A stretch of DNA of 64,000 bases from Bacillota bacterium (GCA_023415635.1 JAEZJV010000046.1:1-64000); one strand, 5' to 3'; positions 17,058 through 26,549 are shown, numbered from the stretch's first letter. Translations and numbers: made by a program. Notes: generated by a model not told the origin, from the letters alone.

Positions 17058-19073
17058 CTATCCTGGTTTTCTTCTTGGCCTATAAGTCTTATGTCTTCCT
17101 CTTTTTCGAGATTTTTTATGTTTTTTTCCTTTTTTGATACGGATTAGTCCTAAGATAAGTATGGTCAACAATGCCACTACAATAATATAGACTGCAATGC
17201 CAATATGATTGGGTTTACCAAGGATTGCCGCAGGAGAGATATCCTTCTTAATCACCTTTCTGCCCTGTGCATTTTCATAAACAGCCGGAATCACTGATAC
17301 TCCCTCCGTCTTATTAAAGGATTTCAGATATTCAACGATCGTATACCATTCCTTCAACTCGGCTTTTTTACCATTGTCAGTATAATAAATGATAGAATCT
17401 TCAAAATCAGAGATTACCTTGCCCTCCTTATCCTTAGGCACAATAGACATTAAGCCGAAGGATTTATCCCCGACTATGGAAAGCATCTGAGCTGAATATA
17501 AATTACATACGACTCGATACAGCTTCTGATCCTCAAGCTTTTCAGTCGAGCCGTCCACTCTAACTAGTTCTGTATCCACCACCTTATTAAAAATCAATCG
17601 GTTCGGATTGAAGGTAAAATTCATCCCGGAAAAATAGAGCTGTGCTTCATCCATTATGGGTGTAATGGAGGCATCCACCTCACATAGGGTCTTCATCTCC
17701 TTCCCGCTCAAAAAGACAGAAATTAGCGGATATCCCGGTATATTGTCCGCTCCGATTCCCAGAGAACAGATGCTAAAGGCATTGGCTGCTGTAACCTTTC
17801 CAGAAAATATCGTGTCTCGAATGGTACCGGCCGGAACAACTGCTGCATCAACCGGAATGTACTGATCTCCCTCCGCTTTTTTCACAGCATAAATATATGC
17901 ATCACTGATTAGATTACCGATTGTTGCTTCTCCGTGAATTTCGAAGATTTCATCGGGTGTCTGGAACCTAAAATCAGAATATGCAACCTCCTCATCATAC
18001 TCCAACCCGAATTTGTCAAAATAATTCTTCTGGACCAGATCCTTTTGGCTTTGAACCAATTCCTTAATCTCGCTATCCTCCTTGAAGCTATCATCGATTG
18101 GAATCAGTGAGTACTCCTCCAGGCTCCAGCTTTCGGTACCCTTTTGGGTCATCCTGGTACGACCTAAGTATTTACCATAGCAGCCGGCTGAACCGATGAC
18201 TGTACTTCCGACCAGTATCGGTTCGGTCAGGGTCGAATGGGTATGGCCGCTGACAATCATATTGATCTCAGGAACCTTTTTGGCCAGGAGCACATCCTCA
18301 GAGTCCTTTTCTCTTTCCTGTGTGCCGGAATGGGAAAGACAAAGGATAAAATCTACCTTTTTTTCTTCCTTTAACAGCTTTACCACTCTTTTTGCCTGTT
18401 CGATCTCGTCAGCAAAGGTGGCTCCGGACATTGGTGCCATGGATTTTGCTTCCTCTCCCATCAAACCGAAGACTCCGATTTTTATCCCACCACGTTCCAA
18501 CACGACATAATCCCTAACTCCATAGTCCTCCATGGTGCTTTTCAAATCCGACAGGCTATCAGTTAGCTTTCCTTCTTTATCCAGCGGAAACAAAATATTG
18601 GAGGAGACAATAAACGGCAGCTTCTCCTTACTGTCAGCTGCAGCCCTCAGACTTCCTGCCAAGCCGTCGGGGCGATAGTCAAATTCATGATTTCCCAAGG
18701 TCGTGGCATCATAGCCCAGTGCTCCAAGCAGCCTAAGCTCCGGTGCATCACTGGAAAATATGGTCTGAAAAGGAGTTCCCATGGAGAAATCTCCTCCATC
18801 AACGAGCAAGGCCTCAGGATCCAGTTCCTTCTGCAGCCGAATGGCACTAGCTAGTCTTGCATATCCGCCGAGTGTTTTTATCTCACCTCTCTCAATAGTC
18901 TGAAAGGGTAAGAGATTATCATGAAGATCGTGGGTAAAAAGAATCGTCAGTGTTTTTTCCTGTTCTTTAGCAGCCACCGGTTGGTTTTGTAGGATTATAA
19001 CCGTCGATACAAACATAATTAATAGTACAATTATTAAGGTATTTCTGATGCACAGCCTAGGCATATTTCTCAT
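17058..19073 (-). CDS. surface-anchored 5'-nucleotidase / metallophosphatase
   Basis: Extracellular nucleotide or UDP-sugar hydrolase of 671 residues. An N-terminal signal segment (about 10-30) is followed by the calcineurin-like metal motifs FTHDLHDN, VDGGDFSMG, TLGNHEFDY, LCLSHSG and VSGHTHSTL. Then comes the 5'-nucleotidase C-terminal domain (about 350-560). A transmembrane helix near 625-645 is followed by a tail of about 25 residues made mostly of Lys, Arg and His. The first metal motif has DLH where DxH with an earlier Asp is usual. GGAGGG stands seven bases before the ATG. No LPXTG signal; anchoring is by the C-terminal helix. Likely nucleotide scavenging. Confidence 0.88.
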   Translation of the reverse strand: MRNMPRLCIRNTLIIVLLIMFVSTVIILQNQPVAAKEQEKTLTILFTHDLHDNLLPFQTIERGEIKTLGGYARLASAIRLQKELDPEALLVDGGDFSMGTPFQTIFSSDAPELRLLGALGYDATTLGNHEFDYRPDGLAGSLRAAADSKEKLPFIVSSNILFPLDKEGKLTDSLSDLKSTMEDYGVRDYVVLERGGIKIGVFGLMGEEAKSMAPMSGATFADEIEQAKRVVKLLKEEKKVDFILCLSHSGTQEREKDSEDVLLAKKVPEINMIVSGHTHSTLTEPILVGSTVIGSAGCYGKYLGRTRMTQKGTESWSLEEYSLIPIDDSFKEDSEIKELVQSQKDLVQKNYFDKFGLEYDEEVAYSDFRFQTPDEIFEIHGEATIGNLISDAYIYAVKKAEGDQYIPVDAAVVPAGTIRDTIFSGKVTAANAFSICSLGIGADNIPGYPLISVFLSGKEMKTLCEVDASITPIMDEAQLYFSGMNFTFNPNRLIFNKVVDTELVRVDGSTEKLEDQKLYRVVCNLYSAQMLSIVGDKSFGLMSIVPKDKEGKVISDFEDSIIYYTDNGKKAELKEWYTIVEYLKSFNKTEGVSVIPAVYENAQGRKVIKKDISPAAILGKPNHIGIAVYIIVVALLTILILGLIRIKKGKKHKKSRKRGRHKTYRPRRKPG

Positions 19074-19141
19074 AGTCTTACCCTCCCTAACCGAATCTAT
19101 TTAGAAATCTCCACAAATTTTTATGGGAGCTGCTCATAGGT

Positions 19142-19930
19142 TCACTCGAATATCTTTCCTACTGCCGCCGCATATATGACAAATTCATTCTCTTTCTCAT
19201 AGGAGGGCTCAGAGCTTAAATCCAGTAATTCATCCGCCAGCTTCTGATCATATGCACCTATGGCACAGGTTCCGCAGCCAATGGCTTCGCAGGCCAGGTA
19301 TAAGTTCTGACAGACATGTCCCGCATCCAGCAAGGCATATTTCTGTGCATCCAATAGATAACGCCATTCACTTCTGTAAGGCACAACTGTCCATACAAAG
19401 CTTACTGCGGCATGTCCAAGAAAGTATTGGCCGCAATAGGCCTCCGTTACTATGTCAGCCTGTAACTTCAATGCTTTCATAAACTCCAGCTTATGTTCTG
19501 AAGCAATATAATGGTAAACTCCTGTTTCCAACCCTTCTACTCTGTTAATAAACAGATAAGTTTCTAAAGGATGCCTGGCTCCTGCTGAAGGTACGGTTCT
19601 CATGGTAGCCTTTCGGTTGTTTCCTATGATAGTCTTTACTCCCTGAGTTGACCATAGGAGGAAGGATAGCTCCTCCAAAGTGAGCTTCTCCTCATTATAT
19701 TTACGGCGGCTGACCCTGCTATTCAGTATCTCCAGAAAGTTATTGTTTTTTATGACTTGGTTAAACTCCTTTGGTAACTTGATGAATTTCGTTCCAAGGC
19801 TTATTTTTTCCAAAGGAGGCTGTGTCAGACCTGCCATCTGATCCGTAATGAATTCTTCTCCACCCTCGCTATAGGACTTCATCAACTCACGACGCTCCAT
19901 AATTTTTAAATTGATTAAATCATTTTCCAT
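19142..19930 (-). CDS. SagB/ThcOx-type nitroreductase-family dehydrogenase
   Basis: FMN-dependent oxidoreductase fold, 262 residues. RRKYNEEKLTLEELSFLLWSTQG, RTVPSAGARHPLETYLFIN and LLDAGHVCQNLYLACEAIGCGTCAIGAYD are the family blocks. SagB relatives oxidise azolines in peptide natural products, but no YcaO cyclodehydratase or precursor peptide is nearby, so a general nitro- or quinone-reductase role is as likely. GGAGGG lies seven bases before the ATG. A 36-bp inverted repeat lies 68 bases upstream. Monocistronic or read into the 5'-nucleotidase gene 68 bp downstream. Confidence 0.85.
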   Translation of the reverse strand: MENDLINLKIMERRELMKSYSEGGEEFITDQMAGLTQPPLEKISLGTKFIKLPKEFNQVIKNNNFLEILNSRVSRRKYNEEKLTLEELSFLLWSTQGVKTIIGNNRKATMRTVPSAGARHPLETYLFINRVEGLETGVYHYIASEHKLEFMKALKLQADIVTEAYCGQYFLGHAAVSFVWTVVPYRSEWRYLLDAQKYALLDAGHVCQNLYLACEAIGCGTCAIGAYDQKLADELLDLSSEPSYEKENEFVIYAAAVGKIFE

Positions 19931-19997
19931 CTGTTCCCTCCGTCTACACCATTTTAGTCAGTGCATTCCCTAACAGAATACGTAAGCTTCCATTTAT

Positions 19998-20033
19998 AAC
20001 AGTATTTATATGTTTATATACATAAATACTGTT
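19998..20033. promoter_or_regulatory. 12-bp perfect inverted repeat upstream of the SagB-type gene
   Basis: Arms AACAGTATTTAT (19998-20009) and ATAAATACTGTT (20022-20033) are perfect complements around a 12-base AT-only-plus-G/C-poor centre. It lies in the 326-bp divergent region between the nitroreductase (start 19930) and the XRE gene (start 20257), 68 bases from the former. Size and position suit a dimeric repressor operator; the neighbouring XRE protein is one candidate binder. The rest of 19931-20256 shows no gene. Confidence 0.5.
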
Positions 20034-20256
20034 TTATTTTACCATGGCTGGAGATCGGTCGCAATAGGCTGATGTAAGTCTCTCTTCCTACCGTTCCAAT
20101 CCTTCTTTACATTTTCCAGTTTTATGCTACTATGGTTATAAATGGTCACTCTACGTACCGTTTACCTGCATCTACACGTTAAGTCGGTTGCAGTGATAAA
20201 AGGCAGAGGGTATGATGTAGCAATGAAATTATTCACTAAATCGTGGGAGGTTACCT

Positions 20257-21144
20257 ATGAATAGCAGAAAAACAGGAGAATTTATAACCCTTGCAAGAAA
20301 GCAGAAGAGCATGACGCAAAAGGAACTGGCCGATCTACTCGGTGTGACTGATAAAGCCATCTCAAAATGGGAACGTGGTGCAGGATACCCCGATATCAGT
20401 ACTTTAAAGCCTCTGGCAGATGTACTCGGTGTTACGGTCACGGAGCTATTGGAGGGAGGGTCGGGTGCGTTGTCAGATTCTCTTAGCGTTCAGGAGCAAC
20501 CAGATGATGCTAATAAGATTGAAGAAAGGAATAACAGAACTCTGCTGAATGCTCTCAGCTATACGAATCATCTGATCCGGCAGAAGGAGAACAGGATCGG
20601 TAAAATCATTGCTATCAGCCTTGGTCTGATACTTTTTATTGCCATATTTACTTGCATGATTGTAGACCTAGCCATAAACTGGCAATTTACCTGGTCAAGG
20701 ATTGTTATTGTAAGCTGCATCTTCGGTGGCTGTCTCTTGATACCTCCCTTTTTGAATAAAAAGCACGGTCTGCTGTACAGCCTTTGTTTTTTATCGGTAT
20801 TGATTTTCCCTTTTCTGGGAATAGTATACCGCTTAACTGCATCGTCTTTGATAACACCCAATGTGCTTTGGAAGATGGAATTCCCTATTGCGCTGATCTG
20901 GATCGTCTTCCTCTGGCTGGTTTACTTATTGATTACAAAAGTCAGAATAAGTCCATGGCTAAAGGCATCCATTATTTCATTACTCTGTATCCCTGCTGAC
21001 TTACTTACCAATTCCCTTGTTGATCGTATGTTTGATCAAAGAGGCATTTCAGCCTATCATGTGATGGAAAATATCATCACGGTATTCATCTTCATTATTA
21101 TTACCGTTATCTGCTTTATATTTGGGATGCTCAGAAGAAAGTGA
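20257..21144 (+). CDS. XRE-family regulator with C-terminal membrane domain
   Basis: The 295-residue protein has an N-terminal helix-turn-helix (about 8-62: TQKELADLLGVTDKAISKWERG, then PDISTLKPLADVLGVTVTELL) of the Cro/CI type. A linker follows, then about five hydrophobic helices (about 110-135, 147-165, 172-190, 210-230, 240-290). Such membrane-tethered XRE proteins are common in Clostridia and their signals are mostly unknown. GGGAGG precedes the ATG. It runs convergently toward the hyp operon end (16 bp between stops). Confidence 0.88.
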   Translation: MNSRKTGEFITLARKQKSMTQKELADLLGVTDKAISKWERGAGYPDISTLKPLADVLGVTVTELLEGGSGALSDSLSVQEQPDDANKIEERNNRTLLNALSYTNHLIRQKENRIGKIIAISLGLILFIAIFTCMIVDLAINWQFTWSRIVIVSCIFGGCLLIPPFLNKKHGLLYSLCFLSVLIFPFLGIVYRLTASSLITPNVLWKMEFPIALIWIVFLWLVYLLITKVRISPWLKASIISLLCIPADLLTNSLVDRMFDQRGISAYHVMENIITVFIFIIITVICFIFGMLRRK

Positions 21145-21160
21145 AGCAGTAAAATAAGCC

Positions 21161-21691
21161 CTACCTCGCAGTCAGCTCCAGTATTCCACTTGGAGCAGGA
21201 AAGGTATATTCCGTTTCCTTACCGTTTACTTCTCCTGTCTTAAGATTTAAAGCAAAGACCGATATCAAATTGGATTGCTGATTACAGATGATCAGCCGCT
21301 TTCCATCCTCAGTCACTATCATATGTCTGGGATGTTTACCTCCGCAGTAATATTCCGTAATTCGTTCCAGCAGTTCATCCTGCTTCACTGAAAATAATGC
21401 TACAGTGTCCGCTCCCCGATTGGCTGCATATAAAAATCTCCTGTCTTTAGAAAAACACAGAGTTGAACAATTGCTGTCCCCCGTATATCCCTCCGGCAAT
21501 GTGGAGATCTTCTGTAGAAGACGATATGCTCCTCTATTCTCATAAACCAGTATTTCATTGGAGTATTCTGTAATGATATAAAGAAGTTTTTCCGATTCGG
21601 ACAATACGATATGTCTGGGACCACAGCGCTTTCCATCTTCTCCTCCTCTTAGGTTAACATATTCTCGGCAGTCCTTCTCCGTAAAGTACAT
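21161..21691 (-). pseudogene. C-terminal half of a lactonase-type beta-propeller (truncated 6-phosphogluconolactonase-like)
   Basis: The 176-residue frame has propeller repeats of the YbhE/YkgB lactonase family: GPRHIVLSESEKLLYIITEYSN, LCFSKDRRFLYAANRG, HPRHMIVTEDGKRLIICNQQ. Full-length members are about 330-350 residues and these blocks belong to their second half, so the N-terminal blades are missing. The frame begins inside hypE (38-bp overlap) and has no clear ribosome binding site. It looks like the remains of a gene whose 5' half was lost when it became joined to hypE. An ATG at 21691 could still allow translation as a fragment. Confidence 0.65.
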
Positions 21692-22631
21692 CAATGCGTC
21701 TTTTTCCCTGCAATGAGGTCTTCATAGTCACATTACTGCCTTCCGTAATCCTGCCGATTATTGCTGCATTCTTACCGTACTTAGATTTACGCATTGCTTT
21801 TAAAGCTTTCTGTGCCTGTTGTTCTGGTACAACGGCAATCAGCTTACCCTCATTTGCCATATATAACGGGTCCAAGCCTAATATAGCGCTAAACCCCTTA
21901 ATTTCTTCACTGATCGGCAGACATGTTTCTTCTATTTCTACTCCGCAGTGAGAGCTCTGTGTGATTTCATTCAATATAGTAGCAAGACCACCCCTGGTCA
22001 CATCTCTCATAAACCGCACCTTGATATTCTCCTTTAAAAAGCCTTTCAGGATCCCGGTTAGTGGAGCACAATCGCTTTGAATTTCGTTCTCTATCCCCAT
22101 TCTCTGGGATAGAATGGCGGCATGATGCTCTCCGAGGTTGCCGGATAGCAGGAGGATATCTCCCGGCTTACAATTTGAGACGCTGACCCCTTTCATAGCA
22201 ATCTCTCCGATACCAGAGGTATTGATATAAATACTTCCTCTGCCCTCGATTACCTTCGTATCACCGGCTACTATCCTGACGTTAGCTTCCTTCGCAGTCT
22301 TTGCCATGGATTTCGCAATCTGATCTAAAGTCTCAAGCTCTGCTCCCTCCTCCAGGATAAATCCGGCCGTCAGGTATTTCGGTATAGCTCCCATCATGGT
22401 CAGGTCATTCACTGTTCCGCAGACTGCCAGCTTGCCGATGTCTCCACCCGGGAAAAACAGAGGAGTAACAACAAAAGAATCCGTCGTGTAGGCTAGCTTC
22501 CCGTTCACCTGGATAACAGCCGAATCCTCAAGTTTGTTTAGGATACTGTTATTAAAATGCTTTAAGAAAATATCATGGATTAAGCTGCCGGTCTGTACGC
22601 CGCCGCTCCCGTAGGTCATATTGATTTTCAT
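21654..22631 (-). CDS. hypE: hydrogenase maturation protein HypE
   Basis: HypE dehydrates the carbamoyl group that HypF places on its C-terminal cysteine to give the cyanide ligand of the [NiFe] centre. The 325-residue protein shows the PurM-like fold blocks YGSGGVQTGSLI, GDTKVIEGRG, RDVTRGGLATILNE and GKLIAVV, and ends exactly in PRIC with the acceptor Cys. A TTG three bases upstream (22634) has slightly better spacing to AAGGA. It lies 27 bp after hypD. The lactonase fragment overlaps its 3' end. Confidence 0.95.
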   Translation of the reverse strand: MKINMTYGSGGVQTGSLIHDIFLKHFNNSILNKLEDSAVIQVNGKLAYTTDSFVVTPLFFPGGDIGKLAVCGTVNDLTMMGAIPKYLTAGFILEEGAELETLDQIAKSMAKTAKEANVRIVAGDTKVIEGRGSIYINTSGIGEIAMKGVSVSNCKPGDILLLSGNLGEHHAAILSQRMGIENEIQSDCAPLTGILKGFLKENIKVRFMRDVTRGGLATILNEITQSSHCGVEIEETCLPISEEIKGFSAILGLDPLYMANEGKLIAVVPEQQAQKALKAMRKSKYGKNAAIIGRITEGSNVTMKTSLQGKRRIDVLYGEGLPRIC

Positions 22632-22658
22632 CAAGGATCAGTCCTTTATTTATTATTT

Positions 22659-23702
22659 TTATCTGTTTTTATACCATATCCCACAGGCTCCCTCACTGGA
22701 GACCATACAGGGTCCGACTGCATTCATGGGTGTACATACCTTGTCGAACAATGGGCAGTCTGCCGGATTGATCCTTCCCAGGATGACATCACGGCATCTG
22801 CAGCCTCTTTCTGGTTGAGTGGAGGCAGGATCTAACCTGCTTCCGGCATCATATCCCTCGTACTTCTTTAACAGAAAGAGCCCTGATGAAGGAATTCTGC
22901 CAATCTCACGCCATTCCTCATCCATGGCCTCGAAATACTTCTCCATCAGCTCCCTTGCATTTCTGTTACCTTCTTCGGTCACCACACTGGGATAGAAATT
23001 TTTAACCTCAGCCCTCCGATTTTCAATCTGACGGATAATCTCATATACCGCTAACAGGATGTGCTCACCTTCAAAGCCTGCAATCACAAAGGGTTTTTTG
23101 TATTTTTCCACCAGTTCTGTATAGATACGGCTGCCGATGATTACGCTGACATGTCCCGGACATAGGAAAGCGTCAATTTCTTTCTCATTTTCACAAATAT
23201 AAGTCAGCGCAGGCAGGATTGATTTCATTGAGGTTAAAAGCTTAAAATTTTTTATATTATCTTTTATCAGCTCATCCATGATTAAACCATAGATAGGTGC
23301 TGTAGTTTCAAAGCCAACCGCTGCAAAAATGAACTGAGTCTCCGGCTCTTCTTTGGCAAGCTTGATTGCTCTCAACGGAGAATACAGTATCATAACCCTA
23401 CCGCCCTGTGCTTTTGCTTCCTCAAGAGACATGTCGGTTCCTCTCACCTTCATCATATCTCCGAAGGTCAATACACAACACTTCTCCTTCAAGGAATATT
23501 CAATCAGCTTATCGATGTAAGCCGGTGCAGTAACACATACAGGACAGCCGGGTCCGGAGATCAACTCTATCTTTGGAGATAAAAGACTTCGGATGCCGGA
23601 TTTGAATATGCTTGCTGTATGCGTTCCGCATACCTCCATGATTTTGATCGGTCCTTGATCATATTCTCTAAGCTCTTTCTTGATCTGTTCAAGGGTTTTC
23701 AT
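22659..23702 (-). CDS. hypD: hydrogenase maturation protein HypD
   Basis: Fe-S protein that, with HypC, assembles the Fe(CN)2CO unit. The 347-residue protein carries EVCGTHTASIFKSGIR, GPGCPVCVTAP, GFETTAP, CPGHVSVIIG and a C-terminal cysteine set (RCRDVILGRINPADC, CTPMNAVGPCMVSSEGAC). The ATG at 23702 follows GGGGAGG by six bases. It overlaps hypC by 14 bp, indicating coupled synthesis of the HypCD pair. Confidence 0.96.
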   Translation of the reverse strand: MKTLEQIKKELREYDQGPIKIMEVCGTHTASIFKSGIRSLLSPKIELISGPGCPVCVTAPAYIDKLIEYSLKEKCCVLTFGDMMKVRGTDMSLEEAKAQGGRVMILYSPLRAIKLAKEEPETQFIFAAVGFETTAPIYGLIMDELIKDNIKNFKLLTSMKSILPALTYICENEKEIDAFLCPGHVSVIIGSRIYTELVEKYKKPFVIAGFEGEHILLAVYEIIRQIENRRAEVKNFYPSVVTEEGNRNARELMEKYFEAMDEEWREIGRIPSSGLFLLKKYEGYDAGSRLDPASTQPERGCRCRDVILGRINPADCPLFDKVCTPMNAVGPCMVSSEGACGIWYKNR

Positions 23703-23916
23703 CAAATTCCTCCCCTAAGGCTTCAAATATCTCCAGCAGCTCCTTCGCAGCATCCTTCTTCATAACCTCCAGGACACAGCCTGCATGGACCAGAACATAG
23801 TCACCCAGCTTTACCTCCACAAGCTTAATATTCGCTTCCGTAATATTATTCATAATATTGATTTTTGCAAAATCACCGTTAATTTCGATTACTTTACCGG
23901 GTACCGCCACACACAT
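23689..23916 (-). CDS. hypC: hydrogenase maturation chaperone HypC
   Basis: Small chaperone of 75 residues that carries the Fe(CN)2CO group from HypD to the hydrogenase large subunit. It begins MCVAVPGKVIEI with the essential Cys2. Its length and the acidic C-terminal tail (FEALGEEFDENP) are normal for the family. Overlaps hypD; separated from hypF by a 260-bp T-rich (plus strand) non-coding stretch. Confidence 0.96.
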   Translation of the reverse strand: MCVAVPGKVIEINGDFAKINIMNNITEANIKLVEVKLGDYVLVHAGCVLEVMKKDAAKELLEIFEALGEEFDENP

Positions 23917-24024
23917 AGTTCAACCTTGCCTTCCTATCCAAATCCCTTTTAGTTACTTCTGTCATTTTCCTATATCATAGCATCCTTATCTTATTCTATC
24001 TTTCTATCGTATTTTTAATCTATA

Positions 24025-24089
24025 TTTTTATCTTTGGACTTTCATCTGCTTTTTATCTTTGGACTTTCATCTGCTTTTTATCTTTAACC
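24025..24089. repeat. 25-bp perfect tandem repeat in the hypF-hypC intergenic region
   Basis: Two identical 25-base units at 24025-24049 and 24050-24074, each made of TTTTTATCTTTGG followed by ACTTTCATCTGC, and a third copy that keeps only its first 11 bases before diverging (24075-24085). The surrounding 24000-24176 is a looser run of TTTATCTT-like motifs, strongly T/C on the plus strand. It is the only gap above 100 bp inside the hyp gene group, and no gene is visible in 23917-24176. Confidence 0.85.
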
Positions 24090-24176
24090 TTTTTATTTTT
24101 AACCTTATATCATAAATCTTCTATCTTTTATCTCTTAACATTTATTTCTTATCTTCTAATCTTTTATCTCTTTCCT

Positions 24177-26549
24177 TTATTGCTCAAAAGAAGGTACATT
24201 ATTATTTTTGTTATTACTCTGCCAGGTATGCTTTAGAGCTATATATGTCTGCCCAAGGCTGATACAACCGTCATTTGGAGGAACTGCCAGATTATAATAT
24301 ACACTAAAACCATGTTCCCTCAGTAATCTGCAGGCACGTTCCATTAATACTGTATTCTGGAACACTCCACCGCTTAGGGCAATTGTAGCTGTTTTATATA
24401 TAATTCTTAACTGCTCACATACCTCAACCATAATATCGGCAACAGCATAATGAAAGCCCAGGGCATATGCCCTTCTTGTTCTGTTATATCCACTCTCTTC
24501 GTCCTGCAGACCTTCCGTAATTGCTTGGAGAACAGGCTTCGGATCTATCTCTATTATCCCATCTTTTTCTTCAATTGCAAAGGAAAGTTCTTTCGGAATG
24601 ATATTTTCTTTCATTGCATGAACTGCTTCCGCTTCCAAACGAATGGCACATTCTCCCTCATAACGGTTTTCCTGACTGATGTCAAGAAGTGACGAGACCA
24701 CATCAAACAGCCTGCCCATACTGGAGGTCAGGACGGTATTTACCTGTCGTTCCAGGGCAGCCTTTATTATAGGCAGACGTTCATCCCGGCAGAATTCTGA
24801 AAGCTTCATATCACATAAATAGCAGGTGGCTGTCTTTCTTGCATCCTTCATCGATTCATCCCCGCCAAGGATGGGAATATAACGGAGGCTGGCTGTTCTT
24901 TGGTATTTTGCGTTCTCACAAAGGAGAAATTCACCACCCCAGACTGCATTATCTGTTCCGTATCCGGTTCCGTCAAATGCAATCCCTATCACTTTGCCCT
25001 CCAGATCATGTTCGGCCATCACAGAGGCTATATGTGCATGATGGTGCTGTACTTCAAGTACCGGAAGTCCCAGCCCTTTGGCATAACGGGAGGAAAAATA
25101 ATTCGGATGCAGGTCGCAGACCACGTGGGTGGGAGTAATCTTCAGCAGCTCTGATAATTCCTGTTGGGAGCAAACATATTCCTCCATCACGGTCTCCTCT
25201 TCCAAATCTCCGAAATACTGGGATACGATTGCAGACTCATTCTTAAACAGACAATAAGCTGCCTTTAGGTCTCCTCCAGCCGCAAATAACTGGATTTTCT
25301 CTCTTCCCTTTCCCTTCAGAAACACCGGATATGGTACATAACCGCGGCTTCTTCTGATCAGTTGAGGTTTACCGTCAATCATCTTGGCGACAGAATCCTC
25401 CACAGAACGCACAATTCTGCGGGGGTGATACAGTATACCGGATAGATAAGGAGATGTAAGTTCGAATATCCCCTTCTCCTCCCTGATGATCGGCTGCCCT
25501 GAAAGGTTGGCACTGGTCATGACGAGAGGACCACACGCTTCGATTAGTATGTACTGCAAAGGTGTATAGGGAAGAAATGCACCGCAATATATACTCCCCT
25601 GCGTCACGGAGGCTGCAAAGCCATTATGGTGCATATAAAGAAGACAAATCGGTCTCGCCTTAGTTTCCAGCAATCGCTGTTCCTCCGGTGTAACCACGCA
25701 GTATTCCTGGATTGCCTCCGGTGTATCAAACATCACTGCTAAGGGCTTCTGCTCCCTGCCCTTAAGCTTTCGCAGCTTCTCTACTGTCTCATTTAGAAAC
25801 GGGGAGCATACGAGATGATATCCGCCGATTCCTTTTACTGCTAGGATACCTCCTCTTTTTAAGGTTTTTATTGCTTCCTCCAACGCTTCCCCGTTATGTG
25901 TTTCCCATGGGATGCTCTGATCCTTTCGCTGGGTATATATAAGATCACGATAAATCAGATAGGGGCCGCAGTCATTACAGGAGATTGTCTGGGCATGATG
26001 TCTCCTGTTTTCGGGAGTAAAGTATTCCTTATTACAGGAAGCACACAACACAAAATCTGTCATGGAGGTGTTTTCTCTGTCATAGGGGAGCTTCTCCATA
26101 ATGGTATAGCGTGGTCCGCAATGGGTACAGCTGATAAACGGATTCAGATATCGTCTGTCAGTTTCGTCGTATAGCTCCTGCCTGCACACTTCGCATACCG
26201 GTAAATCCGAAGGAAGAACTGAGAACTCTTCGTTTTCGTCACTATCTAGAATTACAAAGCCGTTCCCTTCATTCTGCGTCACAAATACAGGCAGCTTTTC
26301 CAGCTCCTCTTCCTCCAGCTTCACTATCTCACAGGCATGCTGTCCTTCAAGTAGCTCAGATAGAAAGCTGTTATATTCTTCCTGATTTGCTTTGGTAAAT
26401 ATCTCCACATATCCGCCCACATTACGGACTGCTCCGTGTAGTCCGTATTTTTGTGCAATCGAATAAACAAGGGGTCGAAATCCAACCCCTTGCACCATCC
26501 CATAAACCTTTATTTTCTTAATTATGCCTTTACTCTTTCCATAATCCAT
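24177..26549 (-). CDS. hypF: carbamoyltransferase HypF
   Basis: Converts carbamoyl phosphate to a carbamoyl group on HypE for the cyanide ligands. The 790-residue protein has four parts. They are an acylphosphatase domain (about 12-95, VYGMVQGVGFRPLVYS), two zinc fingers (CEVC..CTHC and CASC..CNDC, about 120-195), a YrdC-like domain (about 215-400), and a Kae1-like domain with HHHAH (about 500) and ALSGGVFQNTVLMERACRLL near the C terminus. It overlaps the 3' end of hypB by 28 bp; the ATG has only a weak ribosome site, consistent with coupling. Complete. Confidence 0.95.
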   Translation of the reverse strand: MDYGKSKGIIKKIKVYGMVQGVGFRPLVYSIAQKYGLHGAVRNVGGYVEIFTKANQEEYNSFLSELLEGQHACEIVKLEEEELEKLPVFVTQNEGNGFVILDSDENEEFSVLPSDLPVCEVCRQELYDETDRRYLNPFISCTHCGPRYTIMEKLPYDRENTSMTDFVLCASCNKEYFTPENRRHHAQTISCNDCGPYLIYRDLIYTQRKDQSIPWETHNGEALEEAIKTLKRGGILAVKGIGGYHLVCSPFLNETVEKLRKLKGREQKPLAVMFDTPEAIQEYCVVTPEEQRLLETKARPICLLYMHHNGFAASVTQGSIYCGAFLPYTPLQYILIEACGPLVMTSANLSGQPIIREEKGIFELTSPYLSGILYHPRRIVRSVEDSVAKMIDGKPQLIRRSRGYVPYPVFLKGKGREKIQLFAAGGDLKAAYCLFKNESAIVSQYFGDLEEETVMEEYVCSQQELSELLKITPTHVVCDLHPNYFSSRYAKGLGLPVLEVQHHHAHIASVMAEHDLEGKVIGIAFDGTGYGTDNAVWGGEFLLCENAKYQRTASLRYIPILGGDESMKDARKTATCYLCDMKLSEFCRDERLPIIKAALERQVNTVLTSSMGRLFDVVSSLLDISQENRYEGECAIRLEAEAVHAMKENIIPKELSFAIEEKDGIIEIDPKPVLQAITEGLQDEESGYNRTRRAYALGFHYAVADIMVEVCEQLRIIYKTATIALSGGVFQNTVLMERACRLLREHGFSVYYNLAVPPNDGCISLGQTYIALKHTWQSNNKNNNVPSFEQ

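Noticed and set aside
19142..19930. Azoline-peptide (TOMM/sagB) biosynthetic cluster
   Set aside because: No YcaO protein, precursor peptide or cognate transporter lies nearby.
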